Source: Caulobacter sp. Root655 (GTDB taxonomy: Bacteria; Pseudomonadota; Alphaproteobacteria; Caulobacterales; Caulobacteraceae). Taken from it: 64,000 bases of DNA. Positions 47,307 through 54,313 of this stretch are shown in pieces. A model generated the notes under the pieces. That model ran no database searches, was not told the origin of the DNA, and saw nothing but the letters and a program-made list of their open reading frames with translations. A program made the position numbers and the translations under genes. Location: the NCBI RefSeq assembly GCF_001427665.1, contig NZ_LMHC01000021.1:235134-299133 (forward strand). The letters run 5' to 3'. Every line of letters begins with the position of its first letter. Positions within the stretch are counted from its first letter, which is position 1.

Positions 47307-47951
47307 GGGTCAAGTTGCCCTCTCCCAAGGGGAGAGGGCGCAAGAAGGGGCCAACTTCGCGCGCTGTTTGCGCCTAACTCACTGAAATCCCTCAACCCGC
47401 GCCGCGCCCGTCCTCCCCCTCAAAACCCGCCGTATGCTCATCTCACCTCGTCGCGGGGAAAGGGCGCATGGCCAGCGACCGATGCGGCGGCGGGGGCGAT
47501 CGAGCGGGAAGCTCTGTCGGCGGCGGGATCTGCAAGGATTTCGCACCTCACGTCTCTGGTGCTGGCCGAGCGCGGAACACGGATACGGCGTGATGTGAGG
47601 GCTGACTTGGCAACAGGCGGGCGTTACGCGCCCGCGGTCCGGGACCTGGTTTCGTTGACCTGGCCCGCCCGTCGGAGGCTTCAAGGCGGCGAGGCCCTAA
47701 CAACGGCTCAGCGCCGCACGCTTCCGGATAACGATGGCGCGGAGCGACTGGGCTTCGTCGAAACGGTATTTATTCAAAGTTCTCCGGACGGTGTCCGGCG
47801 CTCCGCGACCCTTTCCTCCGATCCGCTCACAGCCGATTTGGCGTGGGATCACACCCGCTTGCCCCCACCTGACCGCTTCGCGGTCTGTCAGCGGCGAGGG
47901 GGCGGAGCCGCGCGCACAGGGCTCTTCCCCCTATGGGGGAAGACTGCCTTG
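47307..47951. repeat. Gene-free stretch with dispersed repeat (copy A)
   Basis: No convincing gene on either strand; the open frames here are GC-driven and lack start signals. A hairpin GCCCTCTCCC/GGGGAGAGGGC lies just after ndh (about 47317-47339). From about 47752 to 47942 there is a complex repeat containing CTTCGTCGAAACGGTATT, then CTTGCCCCCACCTGACCGCT, GACCGCTTCGCGGTC and a CTTCCCCC/GGGGGAAG hairpin. The same blocks recur in inverted orientation at 63755-63967. No recognisable tmRNA, SRP RNA, 6S RNA or RNase P RNA core was found. Confidence 0.6.
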
Positions 47952-49070
47952 CTAAGGCCGAACGATCCGTCCCCCCATCATCGGACTCGCCACCCCTGTC
48001 GTCCCCGGAAAGCTGATCGGCAGCCCCCGCGCCGTGCGGGCCGCCAGGAAGGCGAAGGCCTCGGCCTCGATGGCGTCGCCGCGCCAGCCCAGGGCGTCGG
48101 CCGACACCACCTCGGAAACCCCGGCCAACGCCTGCGAAAGGCCCTGCATCATGTGGCCGTTGTGCCGCCCGCCGCCGGCGACGATCAGCTGTTTCGGTCG
48201 CTCGGCCGCCGGCAGCCAGTCATAGGCCCGCGCCACGCTGGCGACGGTGAAGGCCGTCAGGGTGGCGGCGGCGTCCTCCAGCGACAGGCCGTCGACGCTC
48301 TCGATCGGGAAGTCGAAACGGTCCAGCGACTTGGGCGGCCGGGTCGCGAAATAGGGCCGCGCCAGCAGGGCGGCGAGCACGGCCTGGTCAACCGTCCCTG
48401 CCTTGGCCAGGGCCCCGCCCGCGTCGAACCGCCCGGCCCCGCGCGCCTGGACCACCAGGTCGATCATGCCGTTGGCAGGCCCGGTGTCGAAGGCCAGCAA
48501 CTCGCTGTCGGGACGGACGAAGGTGACGTTGGCCACCCCACCCAGGTTCAGCGCCGCCACCGGGGCCGGCAGGCCGCAGGCCCGGGCCCGGGCCGCGTGA
48601 TAGACCGGGGCCAGCGGCGCCCCCTCCCCGCCGGCCGCCACGTCGGCGGTGCGGAAGTCGAAGGCCACCGGCCGACCGCAGGCCTGGGCCAGCCGTTCGG
48701 CGTCGAGCAGTTGCACCGTCCGGCCGACACGTTCTGTGGTCGGCCGCTCGTGCAGCACGGTCTGGCCATGCACGCCCAGCAGGTCGAAGTCGCCCCAGGC
48801 CAGGCCATGTTCGGCGATGAAGCTCCCGGCGGCGTGCAGGTGCTCGTTGGCGACCGCCCGCCGGGCTTCCTCGAAGATCGCCGGCTCGGGCGCGCCGCGC
48901 GGCCAGGCCCGAGCGATGTCGGTGGCCCTCAGCAGCAGGTCGCGGGTCGCCTCGCGCAGCTTGCGCTCGCCGGCCGGGCCGAAGGCCTGGATCTCTTCGC
49001 CGTCGGTCTCGAGCACCGCCATGTCGACCGCGTCGAGCGAGGTGCCGGTCATGAATCCCAGGATACGCAT
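47952..49070 (-). CDS. anmK: Anhydro-N-acetylmuramic acid kinase AnmK
   Basis: 372 residues from ATG 49070 (MRILGFMTGTSLDAVDMAV), the standard AnmK opening; a GTG six codons upstream is the alternative. Nucleotide and sugar-binding motifs include LLGVHGQTVLHERP, ALNLGGVANVTF, FDTGPANGMIDL and VAGGGRHNGHMM. It hydrolyses and phosphorylates 1,6-anhydroMurNAc to MurNAc-6-phosphate in cell-wall recycling. It diverges from tyrS; the two genes are neighbours in many proteobacteria. Confidence 0.95.
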   Translation of the reverse strand: MRILGFMTGTSLDAVDMAVLETDGEEIQAFGPAGERKLREATRDLLLRATDIARAWPRGAPEPAIFEEARRAVANEHLHAAGSFIAEHGLAWGDFDLLGVHGQTVLHERPTTERVGRTVQLLDAERLAQACGRPVAFDFRTADVAAGGEGAPLAPVYHAARARACGLPAPVAALNLGGVANVTFVRPDSELLAFDTGPANGMIDLVVQARGAGRFDAGGALAKAGTVDQAVLAALLARPYFATRPPKSLDRFDFPIESVDGLSLEDAAATLTAFTVASVARAYDWLPAAERPKQLIVAGGGRHNGHMMQGLSQALAGVSEVVSADALGWRGDAIEAEAFAFLAARTARGLPISFPGTTGVASPMMGGRIVRP

Positions 49071-49077
49071 GGTCTGG

Positions 49078-49269
49078 TTGACTGCCACGGGTCGCGGCGG
49101 CTAGCTAGGCCCCATGATCGTCTCGCGCCTCATCGCCCGCGCCTATTACCGCCCGCTGTCCTAGCGGGAGGCCGACCGATCACGTCGACGCGCCCGCCCC
49201 CTCCGGCGACGCCGTCAGACTTCAGCGAGCGTCTCCGGTCCCCATCTTCCTCAAGATTGGCCAGGAGAC
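49078..49269 (+). promoter_or_regulatory. Possible tyrS leader with Tyr-Tyr mini-ORF and sequestering hairpins
   Basis: TTGACT (49078-49083) and GCTAGCTA (49100-49107) form a plausible Caulobacter-type promoter whose transcript would begin almost at an ATG (49114). That ATG opens a 16-codon frame, MIVSRLIARAYYRPLS, ending at 49164 with adjacent Tyr codons. A stem CCCGCT/AGCGGG (49152-49157/49163-49168) overlaps its last codons. A longer stem GTCTCC/GGAGAC (49231-49236/49264-49269) buries an AGGAGA Shine-Dalgarno placed seven bases before an in-frame ATG at 49276. This resembles amino-acid leader control of tyrS. Against it, a second GCTAGACG element (49308-49315) could start a shorter mRNA. 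Confidence 0.35.
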
Positions 49270-49356
49270 TTGCCGATGAAACCCTCGCCACATCCCGCCC
49301 CGCCCGTGCTAGACGCGCGGACGCCTGAAATACAGTCGAAGCCAGAGAGTCGATCC

Positions 49357-50616
49357 ATGTCCGCCGCCACGCCCTTCAAGTCGGAATTCCTCCAGACCCT
49401 GCAGGCGCGCGGCTACATCCACCAGATCACCCATCCGGACGAACTGGACGCCGCGGCGGCCGGCGGGATCGTCACCGCCTATATCGGCTTCGACGCCACC
49501 GCGCCCAGCCTGCACGTCGGGTCCCTCATCCAGATCATGATGCTGCGCCGCCTGCAGCAGGCCGGCCACAAACCGATCGTCCTGATGGGCGGCGGCACCA
49601 CCAAGGTGGGCGACCCGACCGGCAAGGACGAGAGCCGCAAGCTGCTGTCGGACGCCGACATCGCCGCCAACATCGCCGGCATCAAGCAGGTCTTTTCGAA
49701 GTTCCTGACCTTCGGCGACGGGCCGACCGACGCCATCATGGTCGACAACGACGTCTGGCTCAGCAAGTTCGGCTACGTGCAGTTCCTGCGCGACTACGGC
49801 GTGCACTTCACGGTCAACCGGATGCTGGCCTTCGACTCGGTCAAGCTGCGGCTCGAGCGCGAACAGCCGATGACCTTCCTCGAATTCAACTACATGCTGA
49901 TGCAGGCGGTCGACTTCCTGGAGCTGAACCGCGCCCACGGCTGCGTGCTGCAGATGGGCGGCTCGGATCAGTGGGGCAACATCCTCAACGGCGTCGAGCT
50001 GACCCGGCGGGTCGACCAGAAGGCCGCCTTCGGCCTGACCACCCCGCTGCTGGCCACCGCCTCGGGCGCCAAGATGGGCAAGACCATGTCGGGCGCCGTC
50101 TGGCTGAACGCCGAGCAACTGAGCCCCTACGACTACTGGCAGTTCTGGCGCAACACCGAGGACGCCGACGTCGGCCGTTTCCTCAAGCTGTTCACCGACC
50201 TGCCGCTGGACGAGATCACCCGGCTCGAGGCCCTGCCCGGCGCCCAGATCAACGACGCCAAGAAAGTGCTGGCCGACGAGGCCACGCGGATGGCGCATGG
50301 CGAGGAAGAAGCCCGCAAGGCCCGCGACGCCGCCGAGAAGGCCTTCGAGCAAGGCGCGCTGTCGGTTGATCTGCCGACCTTCGAGGTTCCGGCCGCCGAC
50401 CTGGACGCCGGGATTGTACTGGCCAACCTAGTCGCCGACGCCGGCCTGGCCGCCTCGCGCGGCGAGGCTCGCCGCCTGGCTCAGGGCGGCGGCCTGAAGG
50501 TCAACGACAAGGCCGAGCCCGACGCCAACCGCGTCGTGACCTCGGCCGAACTGATCGACGGCGTCGTCAAGCTGGCGGCGGGCAAGAAGAAGATCGTACT
50601 GGTGAAGCCTATCTAA
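49357..50616 (+). CDS. tyrS: Tyrosyl-tRNA synthetase
   Basis: 419 residues from ATG 49357, the usual TyrS length. Class I signatures are [11 protein letters not shown] (HIGH equivalent) and KMGKTMSG (KMSKS equivalent, glycine at the third position); [10 protein letters not shown] and [11 protein letters not shown] bind tyrosine and ATP. A C-terminal S4-type domain ([21 protein letters not shown]) contacts tRNA. An ATG at 49276 with a strong Shine-Dalgarno would add 27 residues of Pro/Ser-rich sequence; the shorter form fits the family better. Confidence 0.94.
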   Translation: MSAATPFKSEFLQTLQARGYIHQITHPDELDAAAAGGIVTAYIGFDATAPSLHVGSLIQIMMLRRLQQAGHKPIVLMGGGTTKVGDPTGKDESRKLLSDADIAANIAGIKQVFSKFLTFGDGPTDAIMVDNDVWLSKFGYVQFLRDYGVHFTVNRMLAFDSVKLRLEREQPMTFLEFNYMLMQAVDFLELNRAHGCVLQMGGSDQWGNILNGVELTRRVDQKAAFGLTTPLLATASGAKMGKTMSGAVWLNAEQLSPYDYWQFWRNTEDADVGRFLKLFTDLPLDEITRLEALPGAQINDAKKVLADEATRMAHGEEEARKARDAAEKAFEQGALSVDLPTFEVPAADLDAGIVLANLVADAGLAASRGEARRLAQGGGLKVNDKAEPDANRVVTSAELIDGVVKLAAGKKKIVLVKPI

Positions 50617-50619
50617 CCG

Positions 50620-50728
50620 TTGTCATCCCGGAAGCCTCGCAGAGGCTGTCCGGGACCCAGGTGACTGGGCCGATGCGGTGGAGCCGCCCCTGGGTCCCGG
50701 ACAGCGCTACGCGCTTCCGGGATGACAG
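50620..50728. repeat. Inverted repeat between tyrS and bcp
   Basis: Arms TGTCATCCCGGAAGC...GTCCGGGACCCAG (50620-50660) and CTGGGTCCCGGACAGC...CTTCCGGGATGACA (50690-50728) pair over about 35 bases. It starts three bases after the tyrS stop and ends just ahead of the bcp ribosome-binding site. Same GTCATCCCGGA family as 26055-26196. Probably the tyrS transcript end. Confidence 0.7.
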
Positions 50729-50755
50729 CTGAGAATGGACGTTGGAGAGAAACAG

Positions 50756-51217
50756 ATGCTTGAACCCGGCGACAAGGCCCCCGACTTCGACCTGGCCACC
50801 GACACCGGCCGCGTCAGCCTTTCGAGCCTGAAGGGCAAGAACGTCGTGCTCTACTTCTATCCCAAGGACGACACCGCCGGCTGCACCTCCGAAGCCCTGC
50901 AGTTCTCGGCCGAGGTCGAGGAATTCGCCAAGGTCGGGGCGGTGATCGTCGGGGTGTCCAAGGACAGCGCCATCTCGCACGGCAAGTTCCGCAAGAAGCA
51001 CGACCTGACGGTGGAGTTGGCCGCGGATGCGACCGGCGAGATCGTCGAGGCCTATGGCGCCTGGGTCGAGAAGAGCATGTATGGCCGCAAATACATGGGC
51101 ATCGACCGCTCGACCTTCCTGATCGACCGCGAAGGCGTGGTCCGCCAGACCTGGCGCAAGGTGAAGGTGCCCAACCATATCAAGGCGGTGCTGACCGCGG
51201 CGCGGGCCCTGAAATAG
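50756..51217 (+). CDS. bcp: Thioredoxin-dependent peroxiredoxin (Bcp/PrxQ)
   Basis: 153 residues. Peroxidatic cysteine Cys43 lies in YPKDDTAGCTSEALQF. The position five residues on, where E. coli Bcp has its resolving cysteine, is leucine, so this is a one-Cys-type or atypical member that needs an external thiol. GDKAPDFDLATDTGRVSLSSLKGKNVVLYFYPKD is the classic N-terminus. It reduces hydroperoxides. GGAGAG before ATG 50756 decides the start over an in-frame ATG seven codons upstream. Confidence 0.92.
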   Translation: MLEPGDKAPDFDLATDTGRVSLSSLKGKNVVLYFYPKDDTAGCTSEALQFSAEVEEFAKVGAVIVGVSKDSAISHGKFRKKHDLTVELAADATGEIVEAYGAWVEKSMYGRKYMGIDRSTFLIDREGVVRQTWRKVKVPNHIKAVLTAARALK

Positions 51218-51432
51218 GCGCGGCAAGGTGGTGTGGTTTTCGCGCCTCAGCCGTGCGTTTATCGCAACACTGAGACGCTCAGGCGATGGTGGGCGGGCAA
51301 AGAACACGTTACCGGTTGAATCAGATGATGAAAGCCTAGCCACGCGCCGTTACTCGGCGCGAAGTGTCTTGCGCGTTTCCGCATTCTCGTTGCATATCGC
51401 CGAGACCTTGAAAACGGGGGTTTCCTAGGCCG

Positions 51433-52590
51433 ATGGCGATCACACGCTTCAAGCGACTGCGGCAATCCCTGGAAGAATTGTTCCCGGAACGCCATCTTTA
51501 CGTGCGTTCGGGCGGCGAGATGCGTGGTTACGTGTTCTCGACCGGAAAGCAGGTGATGTGCGCCACGGTCGTCGCCGGCGCCGCCCTGTGGATGGGCGTC
51601 TGCACCGCCGCGATGATGGTCAGCGCCCTGTCGGTCAGCTCGACCGACCAGATGGTCATCAAGCAGAAAGCCTATTACGAGCGCCTCAACGCCGACCGCC
51701 AGGCGCGCCTGAACAGCGCTGTCGCCCAGCTGTCGGCCAGCAGCGGCTCGCTGGACGAACTGGCCGCTTCGGTCGAGAAGCGCCACGCGGCCCTGGCCCT
51801 TCTGGTCAGCGACTTCCGGGGCGTGCCCGGCGCCGCCCAGGCCCTGCAGACCGCCAAGCCGCGCCTGCCGGGCGCCTCGCCGGTCGAACGCATCCAGGCC
51901 ACGCGGATGGACCAGGAACGCCTGATCGACGCCGCCGAGACCTTCGCCAACACCCGGGCCGAACGCCTTCGCGCCGCCATGCGCATGGCCGGGCTCGACG
52001 CCGGCGGCTTCACGCGCGGCGGCGGTGGCGGTTCGCTGGGCGGCCCGCTGATCGAGGCCAAGGACCCCCGCGCCCTGGCCGCTATCCTCGACGTCGACGA
52101 AGAGTTCGCCGGCCGCATCCAGCACGCCGCCAACGACATGTCGGACATGCGCGTCCTCAGCGCCGCCTCGCAGAAGCTGCCCTTCTACCGGCCGACCACC
52201 AATCCGGCCCTGAGCAGCAGCTATGGCGTGCGGTTCGACCCCTTCACCCATCGCCCGGCCTTCCATTCGGGCCTCGACTTCCCCGGCGCCTTCTACACGC
52301 CGATCATGGCCACGGCCCCGGGCGTCATCTCGTTCACCGGCGTGCGCTCGGGCTACGGCAACGTGGTCGAGATCGACCACGGCAACGGTTTCAAGACCCG
52401 CTACGCCCACCTGCAGGCCGCTTCGGTCAAGGTCGGCCAGCGCGTGGCGATCGGTCAGCGCGTCGGAGCCATGGGCTCGACGGGCCGCTCGACCGGTCCG
52501 CATCTGCACTACGAAGTATGGGTCAACGGCCGGGCTCAGAACCCGAACCGTTTCTTGAAGGCTGGTGAGTATGTTCAGCAAGCAAGCTAA
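51433..52590 (+). CDS. M23 family peptidoglycan endopeptidase, bactofilin-linked
   Basis: 385 residues. A membrane anchor (about 40-66) follows a basic cytoplasmic tail; a coiled-coil-like region (about 75-240) separates it from the C-terminal LytM domain. Metal and catalytic residues are intact: His278 and Asp282 (FHSGLDFP), His326 (RYAHLQ), His357 and His359 (GPHLHYEV), so it should be active rather than an EnvC-type activator. The 3' end overlaps the bactofilin gene. M23-bactofilin pairs (LmdC/LdpA-type) localise wall cleavage for stalk, bud or curvature growth in related bacteria. Confidence 0.9.
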   Translation: MAITRFKRLRQSLEELFPERHLYVRSGGEMRGYVFSTGKQVMCATVVAGAALWMGVCTAAMMVSALSVSSTDQMVIKQKAYYERLNADRQARLNSAVAQLSASSGSLDELAASVEKRHAALALLVSDFRGVPGAAQALQTAKPRLPGASPVERIQATRMDQERLIDAAETFANTRAERLRAAMRMAGLDAGGFTRGGGGGSLGGPLIEAKDPRALAAILDVDEEFAGRIQHAANDMSDMRVLSAASQKLPFYRPTTNPALSSSYGVRFDPFTHRPAFHSGLDFPGAFYTPIMATAPGVISFTGVRSGYGNVVEIDHGNGFKTRYAHLQAASVKVGQRVAIGQRVGAMGSTGRSTGPHLHYEVWVNGRAQNPNRFLKAGEYVQQAS

Positions 52591-53071
52591 AGCGTCCAAG
52601 GGACCGGCCCGTATCGAGCCGCTGCCCATGTCACAGCTCGCCTCCTCCGAGGCTGCTCGAAAGGCTCCGCCCAAAGTGGCTTCCCTGGTTTCCCCCGACA
52701 TCACCATCGAAGGCGGCATCACCGGCGACGGTGAACTGCAGATCGACGGCGTGGTGCGCGGCGATGTCCGTGTCGGCCGCCTGACGGTCGGCGAGACCGG
52801 TCATGTCGAAGGCTCGATCTACGCCGAAGCGGTCGAGGTGCGCGGCCGCGTGGTCGGCGCGCTCACCGCCAAGCAGGTGCGCCTGTACGGCACCGCCTAT
52901 ATCGACGGCGATATCACCCATGAGCAGCTGGCCATGGAAACCGGGGCCTTCTTCCAGGGCCGCAGCCTGAAGTTCCAGCGTCCGGCCGCGCCGCCACAGT
53001 CGGCGCCGGCGCCGGCGCCGCAACAAGCCCTGGCGGCTCCCCCGGTCCTGGAAGCCAAGCCCGCCGGCTGA
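52571..53071 (+). CDS. bacA: Bactofilin BacA
   Basis: 166 residues from ATG 52571. The central bactofilin beta-helix (about residues 40-140) is made of short repeats such as ITIEGGITGDGELQIDGVVRGDV and VGRLTVGETGHVEGSIYAEAVEV, flanked by a basic N-terminal tail and a Pro/Ala-rich C-terminal tail. Bactofilins polymerise without nucleotide and in Caulobacter recruit wall enzymes to the stalk base. It overlaps the M23 peptidase gene by 20 bases; this coupling implies joint production of scaffold and hydrolase. Confidence 0.93.
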   Translation: MFSKQAKASKGPARIEPLPMSQLASSEAARKAPPKVASLVSPDITIEGGITGDGELQIDGVVRGDVRVGRLTVGETGHVEGSIYAEAVEVRGRVVGALTAKQVRLYGTAYIDGDITHEQLAMETGAFFQGRSLKFQRPAAPPQSAPAPAPQQALAAPPVLEAKPAG

Positions 53072-53079
53072 AACAAAAG

Positions 53080-53110
53080 ACGCCCCGGATCGCTCCGGGG
53101 CGTTTTGCTT
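53080..53110. terminator. Intrinsic terminator, probably bidirectional
   Basis: A 9-bp stem ACGCCCCGG/CCGGGGCGT (53080-53088/53095-53103) with loop ATCGCT, followed by TTTGCTTTC and preceded by AACAAAAG. It therefore has a T-rich run on both strands and lies between the convergent bacA and prfB genes. Confidence 0.85.
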
Positions 53111-53124
53111 TCAGGGACGCCCCG

Positions 53125-54238
53125 CTAAGCGTCCCGCGTCGCCCCGACTCGCTGGGCCAGGGAAGCGCCCATGAATTCGTCCAGGTCTCCGTCCAGAACG
53201 CCTTGGGTGTCGGACGTCTCGACATTGGTCCGCAGGTCCTTGACCATCTGGTAGGGCTGCAGGACGTAGCTGCGGATCTGGTGACCCCAGCCGATGTCGG
53301 TCTTCTGGTCCTCCAGCGCCTGCTGCGCGGCCTCGCGACGTTGCAGCTCGGCTTCGTAGAGCCGGGCCCGCAGCATCTTCCACGCTTCCTCGCGGTTCTG
53401 GTGCTGCGAACGGCCGGCCTGGCAGGCCACCGCGATGCCGGTCGGGATGTGCGTCAGGCGCACCGCCGAGTCGGTCTTGTTGATGTGCTGACCGCCCGCG
53501 CCGGAGGCTCGGTAGGTGTCGGTCCGCACGTCGGACGGGTTGATGTCGATCTCGATGGTGTCGTCGACCACGGGATAGACCCAGACCGAGGCGAAGCTGG
53601 TGTGGCGCTTGGCGGCGGCGTCATAGGGGCTGATGCGCACCAGGCGGTGGACGCCGGCCTCGGTCTTCAGCCAGCCATAGGCGTTGGTCCCCTTGATCAG
53701 CAAGGTCGCCGACTTGATGCCGACCTGGTCGCCCGCGGTCTCTTCGACCAGCTCGACGGTCATTTTGTGGGCGTTGGCCCAGCGGCTGTACATGCGCAGC
53801 AGCATACCGGCCCAGTCGCAGGACTCGGTGCCGCCGGCCCCGGAGTTGATTTCGACATAGCTGTCGTTGCCGTCGGCCTCGCCCGAGAGCAAGGCCTCCA
53901 GCTCGGCGCGGCCGGCCGTCTCCTTCAGCGCCTTGAGCTGGGCGCGAGCGTCTTCCAGAAGGGCGTCGTCGCCCTCCATGTCGGCCAGCTCGGCATATTC
54001 CAGGGCGTCCTTCAGCCCGGTTTCCAGGACCTGCACGGCTTCGACGCGGGCGGCCAGGGCGGCGCGTTCGCGCGACACCGCCTGGGCCTCGGAAGGTCGG
54101 TCCCAGAGGGTCGGATCTTCGACCCGGGCGTTCAGTTCATCCAGTTTGCGTAGGGCGACATCCCAGTCAAAGACGCCTCCTGAGCAGTCCTACGGACTGC
54201 TCGATGTCAGCCGCTGAGGCCTCGACATCCGGTCTCAT
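53125..54238 (-). CDS. prfB: Peptide chain release factor 2 (programmed +1 frameshift)
   Basis: About 370 residues made from two frames. The first frame (ATG at 54238) encodes 23 residues ending RRRL and meets an in-frame TGA at 54169-54167. Slipping +1 at CTT-TGA-C continues as [19 protein letters not shown] and runs to 53125. The main frame has [21 protein letters not shown] with the GGQ peptidyl-hydrolysis motif and the usual RF2 N-terminal helices. RF2 reads UGA and UAA. Low RF2 raises frameshifting, giving autoregulation. A start chosen only from the second frame would truncate the protein. Confidence 0.95.
54166..54181 (-). promoter_or_regulatory. prfB recoding site
   Basis: On the minus strand: AGGAGG (54181-54176), three bases (CGT), then CTT (54172-54170), TGA (54169-54167) and C. 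This is the canonical RF2 frameshift stimulator: an internal Shine-Dalgarno at short spacing, a slippery CTT codon and a weak TGAC stop context. Confidence 0.95.
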
Positions 54239-54313
54239 CACGTAGCTCCGTGACAGTGTTGAAGGGCGCGGGACATAGCCCGCGCCCGGAGTCGGCGCAA
54301 TGACCGACTGGAT

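Noticed and set aside
47379..47684. 101-codon minus-strand frame in the ndh-anmK gap
   Set aside because: Arg/Pro-rich low-information sequence with no ribosome-binding site, overlapping repeat hairpins.
47460..47720. Structural RNA (tmRNA, SRP RNA, 6S RNA or RNase P RNA) in the ndh-anmK gap
   Set aside because: Hairpins are present, but none of the conserved cores or a tag-peptide reading frame could be found.
47559..49328. Long plus-strand frame crossing the repeat region and anmK
   Set aside because: It is antisense to anmK and otherwise runs through repeats; no start signal or domain.
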